Below are positions 8,917 through 18,048 of a DNA stretch of 64,000 bases, piece after piece. The number at the start of each line of letters is the position of its first letter. Position 1 is the stretch's first letter. The DNA comes from Geobacteraceae bacterium (GTDB lineage Bacteria > Desulfobacterota > Desulfuromonadia > Geobacterales > Pseudopelobacteraceae). The notes beneath the pieces are model-generated. The model was not told the DNA's origin and did no database searches. It saw nothing but the letters and a program-made list of their open reading frames with translations. The stretch covers positions 62,001 through 126,000 of the forward strand of contig JAAXTM010000004.1 of NCBI GenBank assembly GCA_013336525.1. Reading direction: 5' to 3'. Position numbers and translations under genes: made by a program.

Positions 8917-9592
8917 TTAGACTGACAGTAATTTTGAGCTGAACATTTCTCTAACATATTCTTCATCAGCCGGGCCCACGTTGCATACCACCCGCCGCTG
9001 ATCAAAACTTTCCGGGCACCTGAGTGACAGGTAGTACCGGACAATGTCATCATAATTATCGGACAGTACAGTTGACGCCGCGTCCAGATGTGTCACCACT
9101 CCCAGGCCGGACGGCTTGGTCGGGATGGTCATTATCTTCAGATCGGGCCTGAATGTCTTCAGGCAGGGGATAATCCGCCAGACATCACCGGTCCAGAAAC
9201 CGGTGCAGCGCTCCCTCTCAGCGACAATTGGTGCAATCGGCAGACAGTCATGAATTAGTATAACCGAATCCTGACGTGCATAGCGCTCCAGGTTGATATA
9301 ATCCTTCAGAGCCTGCTCGAACAGGTGCAGGCCGTCGATAAATCCCAGATCAAAAGTTTGCCGTTCTATTACTTCACGCAGGTCATATTGCTTGAAGAAG
9401 TCGTCGCTGGTCAGTGGGAAGAGTTTTGTCGGCCCATGCGGGCAGACATAATTACAACCGTTCCCAGAAACCCTGATAAGGATCGATTCCGATCGCCTTT
9501 GTTTCTGTACCGGTCAGAGCCAGTGACCTACAATACCCGAGACGTATCTCCACATACCTCGCTTTTTTTGCCCCCACAAAACCGGGGTCGAG
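8917..9592 (-). pseudogene. Relic 1: Methyltransf_24-type SAM methyltransferase, frameshifted and N-truncated
   Basis: Minus-strand translation gives ARYVEIRLGYCRSLALTG then AIGIDPYQGFWERL and a TAA at about 9447. The reading continues in another frame as GPTKLFPLTSDDFF, FIDGLHLFEQALKDY, ILIHDCLPI and ends at the TAA at 8917. These are the motifs of small Methyltransf_24 enzymes. Two defects are visible: an internal frameshift, and loss of the usual N-terminus, the frame opening right after the TGA of the gene upstream. It is the longest of three related remnants; the others are at 10804-11035 and 11791-12035. A base error could explain the frameshift but not the missing start. Confidence 0.75.
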
Positions 9593-10693
9593 TCAGGCAA
9601 GCGCCGCCAGACGCTGGTTGACAGATTCTTCACGACCGATTTCCTCAATGTATGGCAAAGCGCCCTCTGCTTGCGCTAATTGTTGTTTCAACATTTCAAA
9701 TTCATTCTGCTTGAACACACTGAAACCCAGACGCCGGGCCTCAACATCGATTAACAGCATTCGCGCCAGGCATTCAATCTTGTTTTTTCCATCAGGATTT
9801 TTCAGCCTTTCGAAAATAACATCCAACAATTGCAAAAATTCTTTTTGATCATTATTGATAAATCGATACACCATTGCATGTGAAAAACAGAGCATCGAAG
9901 TATCATCATTTGAGTCCAGCTCATAACTTTTCCTGAACATGTCTATTGCTTCTATAGGCCGAGTCCTGAAGCCGTTCTCATTCCTTTTTTCCCAGAAGTA
10001 GCGGCCTATTTCCAGGTAAATTGGGGCATCCGCTGAACCAAGTTTCTCTGCATGACAGTATAAGCTCCACGATTTAATCTCTGGATTAACATTGTATAGC
10101 CCATAATTGTTATGCATCATCCAGTCATTGAGGCCAGTAACTCTGAATTCGTTTATCATTAGAAATTCTTTGAAATTATCCATTTCGAAAAGCTCGGGAT
10201 AGAATAGTCGCGGCCAATGATAGGTAAAAGTCGATGGAAAACTGCAGATAAAAACCCCGCCAGGCTTCAAAACTCTCCGTATTTCTTCAAGTGCGTGCTG
10301 AGGGCTGGCAAAATGCTCAAACACCTCAAAGGCGAAAACAACATCGAAGAAATTATCTTGAAATGGTATTGAATCACAATCCAGATTTGCCTTAATCACA
10401 TCAATACCGAAACGACGGCAGTTATTAATGGCGGAATCAGACACATCCACACCAAATACATCGTTGCTGTGCATCAATTCAAGGAGGATCCCCCCTTCCC
10501 CGCCAACTCCAATTTCCAGTATTTTTTTACCAGTCAAGCCTTGTGGGAAAAATTTGTCAATAATGGCCCTGTTTTTCAGGGTGGTTTCTTTTCTCACAAT
10601 ACCGGATTCTGACCAATAGTTCCTGTAGAACTCCTCGGCATTACTGCTGACATTTTTCTCAGAATTAAAAATTGTCTGAATTTGATCACTCAT
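9593..10693 (-). CDS. SAM methyltransferase with C-terminal helical/TPR-like extension
   Basis: A 366-residue protein. Its N-terminal half is a Methyltransf_11-type domain (motif I KILEIGVGGEGG, FGVDVSDSAI, FAFEVFEH, and RRVLKPGGVF). The C-terminal half, from about residue 210, is helical with a TPR-like stretch (IEAIDMFRKSYELD). It probably methylates a sugar or a glycan intermediate, judged from the neighbours. ATG 10693 is preferred to a TTG at 10726. The gene looks AT-richer than the aminotransferase region, hinting at separate acquisition. Its stop abuts relic 1 in the same frame. Confidence 0.8.
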   Translation of the reverse strand: MSDQIQTIFNSEKNVSSNAEEFYRNYWSESGIVRKETTLKNRAIIDKFFPQGLTGKKILEIGVGGEGGILLELMHSNDVFGVDVSDSAINNCRRFGIDVIKANLDCDSIPFQDNFFDVVFAFEVFEHFASPQHALEEIRRVLKPGGVFICSFPSTFTYHWPRLFYPELFEMDNFKEFLMINEFRVTGLNDWMMHNNYGLYNVNPEIKSWSLYCHAEKLGSADAPIYLEIGRYFWEKRNENGFRTRPIEAIDMFRKSYELDSNDDTSMLCFSHAMVYRFINNDQKEFLQLLDVIFERLKNPDGKNKIECLARMLLIDVEARRLGFSVFKQNEFEMLKQQLAQAEGALPYIEEIGREESVNQRLAALA

Positions 10694-10803
10694 CGAAACC
10701 ACATCTTTCTTGAAGGCGCTTTTCAAAACAACTGGTAGGTTGCTTGCTTAAGATTTAATATCATACTGATATTGTGCAAAAATTTGTCCTGATGTAATCC
10801 AGG

Positions 10804-11035
10804 TCAGCCGATCCCACGAAGCTGCTCAAAAGTTTCCGGGCACTTCAGTGAAAGATAATAGCGAACAATATCATCATAATTGTCTTTCAGAACAGTTGAC
10901 GCCACATCCAAATTGGTCACCACCCCCAGTCCGGACGGCTTGGCCGGGATGGTCATGATTTTCAGATCCGGCCTAAAGGTCTTCAGACAGGGGATAATCC
11001 TTCAGGCGTCTCCGGTCCGAAAACTGGTACAATGT
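10804..11035 (-). pseudogene. Relic 2: 3' fragment of the same methyltransferase
   Basis: About 75 codons translate to TGDA-stop-RIIPCLKTFRPDLK, then SGLGVVTNLDVASTVL and NYDDIVRYYLSLKCPETFEQ, ending at a TGA at 10804. The alignment with relic 1 is nearly residue for residue. A TGA replaces the tryptophan codon of GDVWRI, there is no start, and the C-terminus is shortened. It is clearly a non-coding remnant lying between two methyltransferase genes. Confidence 0.8.
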
Positions 11036-11097
11036 GCCCACCAGCAGTTATCAGCAAATTCCTATACAGAGAACCGGTATGATAAATCAAACACACG

Positions 11098-11783
11098 CTA
11101 TGGCGATTGACGGTTTCCGATGATGTAATCATGGGGCAACCCCAAAATGTTCTTCTTATAGAGATATTCTTTATATGCTTTCTTGAAATAGTCCATTGAA
11201 GTGACATGCTGTGTTGCCATACGACCAAGCCCGACAAAGTACAAACATCCTACATCCGGAATGAAGGCATAATCAGCAAACCAGTAGTCTAACTGAATAC
11301 AGGACCTAAAATCCTCTTCAACAAGATTCTTGTAGTAATCACTGGTTGAAGCCACGTGTGGCGCCATCACTGAAGCAAAAAGAGACGTCCCGTGCTGTTC
11401 TCTGTCCCAACTGGCACAGGAAAAAAGCAGTATGCCATCACGTTTCATCAGACGAAGCATATTTAACAGAATCAAATCCCAATCTTCGGTATGCTCGAAG
11501 ACTTCAGTAGAAAAAACCACATCGAACTCTTTTGCTGTGCCGGGGAAATTTTCCCCTCCACATACCAGGTCAACCTTTGGCCCCGAACCTATATCGATAC
11601 CAATATAATCACAGTTTTCAAAAAAACCTCGTACGGAACCGTTTATATCCAGCGAGCCTATTTCAAGGACTTTTGACCCTTGGAAGTAGTTTGGGAAAAA
11701 TCGTTTGACATTGTCGAAAAAAAAGAACTGCTATAAGTGTGCCATGCTTCGGCTCTCCATTGGTTCTTACAATAGTCACGCAT
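11098..11783 (-). pseudogene. SAM methyltransferase with a single frameshift in a T8 run
   Basis: From the ATG at 11783 the frame reads CKNQWRAEAWHTYSSSFF, then breaks in the eight-base run at 11717-11724. In the shifted frame it continues cleanly as DNVKRFFPNYFQGSKVLEIGS, IGIDIGSGPKVDLV, FSTEVFEH and on to the TAG at 11098. That is a complete methyltransferase (about 228 residues) with motif I VLEIGSLD. One extra T restores the frame. No usable ATG lies between the break and the GTG at 11520, so an intact product needs frame correction. Either a recent inactivation, a phase-variable homopolymer, or an assembly error. Confidence 0.75.
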
Positions 11784-11790
11784 GAAAATT

Positions 11791-12035
11791 TCAGTTTATC
11801 AACAACTCCGATTTCCCGCAGAACTGCTCATTAACATACTCTTCATCAGCCGGCCCGACACTGCATACGACACGCCGCTGTTCAAAGCTTTCCGGACAGT
11901 TGAGTGTCAGGTAATAGCTAACGATACCGTCATAGTTATCGGACAGTACAGTTGACGCCGCGTCCAGGTTGGTTACCACACACATCGCCAGTCCATATCC
12001 TGGTGCGACGCTCCGTCTCTACAACTATCGACGCA
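11791..12035 (-). pseudogene. Relic 3: 3' fragment of the same methyltransferase with internal deletion
   Basis: The sequence reads IVVETERRTRIWTGDV in one frame, then jumps to VVTNLDAASTVLSDNYDG and CPESFEQRRVVCSVGPADEEYV in another, ending at a TGA at 11791. Compared with relic 1, roughly 26 to 28 codons are missing at the join. Its C-terminal half is close to relic 1. It ends 8 bases before the start of the frameshifted methyltransferase. Confidence 0.78.
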
Positions 12036-12047
12036 AACATTCATAGA

Positions 12048-14024
12048 TCAGACAACTGTCCCTTCCGTTATCGTCATATCCAGTTTTTCAGCCTTACTGG
12101 CCATGACATCTATAAATCTCCGTATCGCAACTATCTCCGCATTCACTTGACAACGCTGCGCCACATTTTCCAGCCATTCACGGGCATCACCAAAGCACCC
12201 TGCATCAACTAGATTTTGAGTGGTATCAGTAATATAGCGGAGAAACCCACTCTCCAGCAGTTGCCGGTTGTTTTCACGGCAGGTAATCCCACGCCACTTG
12301 GTAAGAAACAAGCGCCGGTTGCGCATCATGATTTCACCAGCGGTTTCTGCCTTTTCGTAGAAGTTTATTTCGCGCAGTGCTCTGATGGTGCCGCTCCAAT
12401 GGTGATCATAGGCGGAGGTAGGAACTATGTAATTTTTCAGACCAGCCCGCTTGATCTGCAGCCCCAGATCCCATTCCTCAAAATAGCAGGGAGTGAATCC
12501 ATTCTCGAAACGGATGATTTTTTCATTGAAATGCTGGAGCTTAATGACAAAAAAGAATCCGGAGACGGCATCGACCTCCAATGGCCGGTTGAATGCACCC
12601 TTGTCAAAATGGATATAATCACGGGCCAGAGCATACTCTACAAAACTCCCTTGAGGACCGACGCAGGCTGCTGCAGGGAGTTCATAGAGAGCCTGTTCAA
12701 GAGCGTCAATGGCCTGCCTCTCAACATGAAGATCGGCATTAAGGACGAATACCGTTGGGGTTACCGCGATCTCCAACCCCAGGTTCCAGGCACGGGCAAC
12801 CCCTATGTTCTGCTTCATGATGGCATAACGAGTGATACGGGGATGATCTTTCAAATGCTCGGCCACTTCCTGTCCGTTGAAGACGACAATCACATCCCCC
12901 TCAATATCTTCCAGGTCGGTAAGCAGCGTAAGTATATTATATTCGCTGGCGGGTGACATATCCAGCACCGGGATAACGAAACTGCGCCGGGCACTGCTGA
13001 TGCAGATGCTTGCCGGAATGTCCGCATCGATTGCTGGAACTACAGCCAGTGATCGCTCACGCAACTCTTTTGCCGAGAAGGTATCCGGCTTGCCACCCAG
13101 CGCCACCGCCAGCAGATCCTCCACACGGTGGTCATAGGTATGGGCATTGTGAACAAGGCGTTGTCCACGCGCTGCAATCTGCTCGCGAAGCTCTACATTA
13201 TCCAGGTAAAAGCGGGCAACGTCGCACACGATATTATCACGGTAGACGGCGTAATCCTCACCGTCCTTGAAGAGTTCATCCTGACCGCTGTTACGGGCCA
13301 TATCAGTCAGAAGCAACGTCCCGGTCGACATGGCTTCGAAAACCCGCATATTCAGATCATTCTTGAGCGCTTCGTTGAATACAATCTGCGATTGAGAAAA
13401 GACCCGGGCCATGTCTTCCAGGTAACAGCGCTCATAATGAAGCGGAATTTGGCTGGCCATTTTTGCCAGCAGGGTTTCACGCCGTGAGCCGGACTTGACG
13501 CCGCCAACAAAGCCGACAGGATGGATCTTTGGTACATCAAAGCGGCGATGCACCTCCGGGTCACATCCCAACGGGAGCCAGTGCGCGCGCGTGCCCTGGC
13601 GCCGGAAATCATCCAGATATTCCATTTGGGCAACGAACACCATATCAAACTGTTTGGCCCACTCCAGATGAAAGTCCAGAAAGAGATGTGAATCGATGAG
13701 ATAGCATACTTTGGGGCAGGGCAATGCATCCAGATTCAACGGATAGTAACCACCTCCGGTTTCTACCCAAAGATACAGATCCGGATAGCATGCGGGATCC
13801 GTATCAGCAATAATCTGTTCCATGTTTGGATTTGTGTTGGTGGTGATATCGAGCTCATTCGGTGTCTGCTTCATGTTCAGCTGTTGCAATCTTTCAAGCA
13901 ACTCTGGCGACAGAGAGGGGCCAATGGTGGTCGTTCTACAGCGCTTCCTGAGAGCACTCTCAATATAGACAGCCGCGGTCACAGGATAAGCGATACAAGC
14001 CAGCCAGACATGCAGATTATTCAT
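12048..14024 (-). CDS. Two-domain glycosyltransferase: CgeB-like plus GT2
   Basis: A 658-residue fusion. Residues 1 to about 335 resemble CgeB-type transferases, including the nucleotide-sugar segment RVFEAMSTGTLLLTD. From about 350 a GT2 domain starts (RRSFVIPVLD), with the VLNADLHV metal-site region and EEWDLGLQIKRAG acidic segment. A helical tail follows. Such bifunctional enzymes occur in flagellin, S-layer or O-antigen glycosylation loci. The two domains could add two successive sugars. No signal peptide or membrane segment, so cytoplasmic. The ATG at 14024 begins MNNLHVWLACIAYP. Confidence 0.87.
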   Translation of the reverse strand: MNNLHVWLACIAYPVTAAVYIESALRKRCRTTTIGPSLSPELLERLQQLNMKQTPNELDITTNTNPNMEQIIADTDPACYPDLYLWVETGGGYYPLNLDALPCPKVCYLIDSHLFLDFHLEWAKQFDMVFVAQMEYLDDFRRQGTRAHWLPLGCDPEVHRRFDVPKIHPVGFVGGVKSGSRRETLLAKMASQIPLHYERCYLEDMARVFSQSQIVFNEALKNDLNMRVFEAMSTGTLLLTDMARNSGQDELFKDGEDYAVYRDNIVCDVARFYLDNVELREQIAARGQRLVHNAHTYDHRVEDLLAVALGGKPDTFSAKELRERSLAVVPAIDADIPASICISSARRSFVIPVLDMSPASEYNILTLLTDLEDIEGDVIVVFNGQEVAEHLKDHPRITRYAIMKQNIGVARAWNLGLEIAVTPTVFVLNADLHVERQAIDALEQALYELPAAACVGPQGSFVEYALARDYIHFDKGAFNRPLEVDAVSGFFFVIKLQHFNEKIIRFENGFTPCYFEEWDLGLQIKRAGLKNYIVPTSAYDHHWSGTIRALREINFYEKAETAGEIMMRNRRLFLTKWRGITCRENNRQLLESGFLRYITDTTQNLVDAGCFGDAREWLENVAQRCQVNAEIVAIRRFIDVMASKAEKLDMTITEGTVV

Positions 14025-14245
14025 TGTATTGAGTCCTTACTGTGTGCAGATAATTTCCTGGGTTACGATTTATACATTCTCCAAAAGCCACGCAAAGACA
14101 AAATAAGAAGATTTTGGCACTAAAACGCAAGCAATAAATAGACACATCAAACACCCAAAAGCAGGAAATTCAGCGAATCCTGAATGTTATGTGTTAATGT
14201 GTTTTGCAGGTGCTATCTTAGGTCCAGTTAGATATCACTTAAGTT

Positions 14246-15058
14246 TTATCCATCCTTTCTCACCAAAAAGACATGTGATGTCCAACCATCTCTGCCAGTT
14301 TCAAAAACGAGATCGATAAGCTGGCATCTGCCTTCATTGATTGCTTCCAGCACCTCCCTGATTTCTAAGGAGAACATCTGAACTTTAGGGCCACTCGTGT
14401 CTGCATCCCCCTCCGCAATCACTCGATCATTCCCCATCCGGTTGGATGCAGGAGAATCAGAAGCTTCAGGATTGAACGCGTAAGCAGGGGATGTGGTTGG
14501 AAGTTGAATGAGCATATACCCGCCTGCTTTGAGAAGTGAAGTAAACTGCCGAATGTAGGCTTTGGATAGAATAGGGGGGATGTGCTGCAGAACAAGCCGG
14601 CTGTATATGAAATCGAATGATTCCGGACTGAGTCGATCAAGCAGGTTTGCGCTGCTTTTTATGAAATGAACATTGTTTATACCGAATTGGCATGCGTTGT
14701 CCCGGGCGATTTCCAAGTGCGGTTCGGAAATATCGCACCCTATGACAAAACAGAAAATCTTCGCGAGGGCGAAAGTGAGTCTTCCGACGCCGCAACCGAA
14801 ATCAAGGGCCATTGTCGGGTTTATGTTTATCCCATTATGCTCCAGTATCTCGAAGGCAAAACGGATATCACTCTCTCCTAAACTGTAGAAATGGTCGAGT
14901 GCCTGGTCGCTCATTTTGCCTTGATCTGTCATGTTGTGCAAAAGAAACTTTGACGCTGTAAGAACACAGAAATATGGTTCTCTCTTGCCCCAAAACGAAA
15001 ATGTTTCTTCGAGATCGTCAACGTGATCTTTGAGATTTTTCGAATTCATGTCGACCAT
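14246..15058 (-). CDS. Class I SAM methyltransferase
   Basis: A 270-residue methyltransferase. Motif I is ALDFGCGVGRLTFAL, followed by GCDISEPHLEIA, FDFIYSRLVLQHI and LLKAGGYMLIQLP. The N-terminal 85 residues are helical and probably substrate-specific. It is set apart by about 220 bases from the glycosyltransferase downstream and 75 bases from the methyltransferase upstream. The target is unknown; glycan methylation is suggested only by position. Confidence 0.85.
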   Translation of the reverse strand: MVDMNSKNLKDHVDDLEETFSFWGKREPYFCVLTASKFLLHNMTDQGKMSDQALDHFYSLGESDIRFAFEILEHNGININPTMALDFGCGVGRLTFALAKIFCFVIGCDISEPHLEIARDNACQFGINNVHFIKSSANLLDRLSPESFDFIYSRLVLQHIPPILSKAYIRQFTSLLKAGGYMLIQLPTTSPAYAFNPEASDSPASNRMGNDRVIAEGDADTSGPKVQMFSLEIREVLEAINEGRCQLIDLVFETGRDGWTSHVFLVRKDG

Positions 15059-15133
15059 AAATTTATGCTCCGTACTTTATTGGGTGAATAGACGAACAAA
15101 TTCGAATCAATAAACGTCTGTATTTTTAACTAT

Positions 15134-15769
15134 CTAGCCGGATGCAGCTGATTTCGAGCAGATAAAACCCCAGTATTCATCAGGCCCCATACCGGTAGTG
15201 AAAGAGTACGTGGCCTCATCCTGCACGACAAAACCGCATCTACCGAGGAGCGAGGTCCAGGCGCCTCGGCCAAGGACGCTGTAATGATTGGGGTTTGATT
15301 CATGATGGCAGGATGTCTCCGGGGCCGGCACTTCGAGATAGAGCGTCCCTCCCGGTGACAACACCCTGGCAAATTCCGTCAACGTAAAGTAGGGGAAAAT
15401 ACTATGCTCGATAACATGCCTGGCCCAGACAAAATCAAATGAGCCCTCCGGAAATTCAAGCAACGATTGATCCATCTTGCGCACATCATGCCCCTTTTCC
15501 CGGCAGATGCGGACATCCTCGTCGTTCAGGGTAATACCAATAGCAGACAAATAACCTTTGTCCCTAAATATGTTTAAGGCCGGGCCCTGGCCACAACCAA
15601 TGTCGAGAATTCGCGCATTCTGATTGATGTGATACTTGGGTAAAAGAATATCGAGAACTTTGCCGGTTATTTCGGAATGAATGAAGGATGGCGTTTCCGG
15701 GTAGGTCTCGTTCTCTATCTTAGAGATAAACGAAACAAGGCGGGCAAGCTGGTTAAATGTTATCTCCAT
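15134..15769 (-). CDS. Class I SAM methyltransferase
   Basis: A 211-residue protein with motif I ILDIGCGQGPALNIF, a FDFVWARHVIEHS segment, and RVLSPGGTLYLEVPAPE. It is of normal length for a stand-alone small-molecule methyltransferase. AGGAGA precedes the ATG at a long spacing. It lies 33 bases after the GT4 gene and is likely co-transcribed. It is distinct in sequence from the other methyltransferases here, so the island appears to use several non-redundant methylations. Confidence 0.85.
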   Translation of the reverse strand: MEITFNQLARLVSFISKIENETYPETPSFIHSEITGKVLDILLPKYHINQNARILDIGCGQGPALNIFRDKGYLSAIGITLNDEDVRICREKGHDVRKMDQSLLEFPEGSFDFVWARHVIEHSIFPYFTLTEFARVLSPGGTLYLEVPAPETSCHHESNPNHYSVLGRGAWTSLLGRCGFVVQDEATYSFTTGMGPDEYWGFICSKSAASG

Positions 15770-15802
15770 AGAAAGGGTTGTCTCCTGTGTGATAGTCCTG
15801 AA

Positions 15803-16858
15803 TCAATGCCCTGAGGACATCAGATCCGCAGCGGCAAGCCTCACCCCTATCGCGTGAAATTCCTGCGCGGCCTTGTCCCACGCCAGCTGCTTCATATTTT
15901 CTGCAGCAACACGGCTTTTTTGGGCACAAAAATCACGATTTTGATAGGCGCACTCCAATTTCTCGATGATCTCCTCCACTGCAGCTTCGTGCCAGACCGC
16001 AGATGGCTCACCAGCGGCATCCTTGACAATGAGTGGTGAATAGTTTGACAAAGGAAAGGCATTTTGAGCCGTAATCACGTCGGCGTGCCCCGTGGCATCG
16101 CTTGCAATAACGGTGCGCCCGCATGCCATGTATTCGCACATGACCATGTTGTTGCCCCCCTCACAACGGTTGGGAAAAATGCCTATGTCGGTCTGCTGAT
16201 AAATCTGACGGATAAGGGAATTGTCGACCAGCGGGGCCAGATAAAACCGCTCCGGGGGGATGCCGTTTTCCAGGAGCGTGCGCTGCAGAATGGATGTGCA
16301 ATCTTCGTTTGAAGGATTGAATGTGATATGGGACGATTGGGTCATAGTCGCAAGCGAGAAGGGCCACTGGTTGTTCCATGAGCAGACCAGATAGGCGTCG
16401 TCATGGCGCTGCATGAAAACCCGCATGGCGGCAATGACCAGATCCTGCCCTTTGCGGTATTCAAATTTGCCACCTGAAAAGACAATGAAACGGCCGTCGT
16501 CCGAGCGGAGAGGGACGGGGTAAAAGTTGGCAGGATCAATACCCTGAAGAATAGTTGAGGTATTGTGAACGCCGCCGATTCTCAGTTGGTACTCACACCA
16601 GGATGAACCGGCTACGATGAAGTCCCACTCCCGTGCTGCTCGGCGAGTGTGGTGCAACGCTTCGATATCGTTCTCAAAAAAACAATAGCCAATATTGATC
16701 TTGTTCCAGTCAGCCGGGCTCATCGGTCTAAAATCATGACCACTGATGCAATGGAGAGTAACGCCTTCTACAGGCGAAAGTTTAGCAATCTCCCTTGTCA
16801 AGTATTCGCCGGCAATCCCCCAGCCATGCGCTCTGCCGCTGGGCATAGAAACCTTCAT
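15803..16858 (-). CDS. GT4-type glycosyltransferase
   Basis: A 351-residue retaining glycosyltransferase of the GT-B fold. The N-terminal acceptor domain begins MKVSMPSGRAHGWGIAGEYL. The C-terminal donor domain shows FSGGKFEYRKGQDL and a GT4 E-x7-E motif within CEGGNNMVMCEYMACG. It adds a sugar from an NDP donor in the cytoplasm. It starts two bases after the TPR gene stop, so the two are probably coupled. Confidence 0.88.
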   Translation of the reverse strand: MKVSMPSGRAHGWGIAGEYLTREIAKLSPVEGVTLHCISGHDFRPMSPADWNKINIGYCFFENDIEALHHTRRAAREWDFIVAGSSWCEYQLRIGGVHNTSTILQGIDPANFYPVPLRSDDGRFIVFSGGKFEYRKGQDLVIAAMRVFMQRHDDAYLVCSWNNQWPFSLATMTQSSHITFNPSNEDCTSILQRTLLENGIPPERFYLAPLVDNSLIRQIYQQTDIGIFPNRCEGGNNMVMCEYMACGRTVIASDATGHADVITAQNAFPLSNYSPLIVKDAAGEPSAVWHEAAVEEIIEKLECAYQNRDFCAQKSRVAAENMKQLAWDKAAQEFHAIGVRLAAADLMSSGH

Positions 16859-16860
16859 CT

Positions 16861-17979
16861 CTAGACTCTGTCCTTACCGGCTGCTTCCATTTCCTTTATG
16901 GCCGTTTGGGCATCCCGGTCCCACGGTTGCAGTGCAATTACTCTCTCCAGAAAATAGCGGGCATCGGACTCTTTGCCCATAGTCTGGCAGATTGAAGCAA
17001 TTGCCTTCAGGATTTCGATATCCTGCGGGGCCTTGGCTTGGAGACGGACATAGATGGACAAAGCCTCCTCGAATTCATAGAATTCGATATACAGAAGGTC
17101 AGCAAGATTTTTCTGAAATATTTTATTTGCTGGCTGGAGCCGGACTGCTTCTTCGTGATGCTGACGAGACTTTTGAATTTCTCCACTCTTCTGGTAAAGG
17201 ACTCCCAAGTCGTTGTGTGCAAGGGCATACGTGACATCCTGGGTTACAAGGCGTTCAAGCAGGCTGATCGCATCACTGGTCTTGTCAGCTTTGGCAAGGC
17301 TTACAGCTTCCTTATAAAGCTCGTCTGAGGATTTTGAGACCACCGGCTCTGGGGGGGCCGGAGTTGGCTGTACTGAAGCAAACAGATTTTGAAATGATCG
17401 GACGGCAGATGCGGCGACCGGCGGTTCAGAGACTCGAGCCACAGGTGCAGATACCTGCGGAATAGTGCATGGAGATTCCGGGGCTGCGAGAGCGGCAGGC
17501 ATTTGTTGCAGAGCCTGCTGTGCTTCCTGGTTATTGGCATCAAGCTGGAGGGTTCGCGTGAAAAACTGGCGGGCCTGCTCCTTGCGGCCTATTTGCAGAC
17601 TGATGGTTCCGAGTGCATTCAGCGCTTCTATGTCGAAGGGGTTATCTTTTAGAATGTCAAGATAAGTATGAATGGCATCACTGGTCCATTCCAGCTCTAC
17701 ATAATAAAAATCAGCCAGATTTTTGCGATAGGTGACGTTTGTCTGATCCAGTTTATGGGCTTTCTCGTAATGTGCCAATGCCTTGAGTGCATTTCCGGTT
17801 TGATAATACATAACCGCAAGGTCGTTGTGGGCCCGTGCAAAATCAGGATAGATCTTCAGGAAGTCCTTTATATGACGGAGTCCTTCATCCATCTCAACTT
17901 CACGAACATCTGCCAGAATCCGCTCGTATGTAGCGGCCCCCTCGATAAGAATCAGATTTTGATTGGCCGATAATTTCAT
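16861..17979 (-). CDS. TPR protein with an internal duplication
   Basis: A 372-residue, wholly helical TPR protein without signal peptide. Two homologous blocks are visible, residues about 35-165 and 230-365. Each contains AHNDL(A/G)V, a tyrosine-rich turn, KNLAD and Y(V/I)E at matching spacing. They are joined by an Ala/Pro/Val/Ser linker (about 180-228). TPR proteins at glycan loci often dock enzymes or bind carrier proteins; the role here is not known. It lies just upstream of the GT4 gene, suggesting they act together. GAGGG precedes the ATG. Confidence 0.8.
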   Translation of the reverse strand: MKLSANQNLILIEGAATYERILADVREVEMDEGLRHIKDFLKIYPDFARAHNDLAVMYYQTGNALKALAHYEKAHKLDQTNVTYRKNLADFYYVELEWTSDAIHTYLDILKDNPFDIEALNALGTISLQIGRKEQARQFFTRTLQLDANNQEAQQALQQMPAALAAPESPCTIPQVSAPVARVSEPPVAASAVRSFQNLFASVQPTPAPPEPVVSKSSDELYKEAVSLAKADKTSDAISLLERLVTQDVTYALAHNDLGVLYQKSGEIQKSRQHHEEAVRLQPANKIFQKNLADLLYIEFYEFEEALSIYVRLQAKAPQDIEILKAIASICQTMGKESDARYFLERVIALQPWDRDAQTAIKEMEAAGKDRV

Positions 17980-18048
17980 ATGCCCTCGCTGTTGTAGTAT
18001 TTATATTAGTTTGTATAGAGAAAAAACATCTGAATTTCAATCAAAACA

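Noticed and set aside
8917-8919. Target duplication of the IS element
   Set aside because: Flanks (before 7518 and after 8908) share no direct repeat of useful length.
12216-12956. A 246-residue plus-strand open frame
   Set aside because: Entirely antisense to the two-domain glycosyltransferase; no domain or ribosome site.
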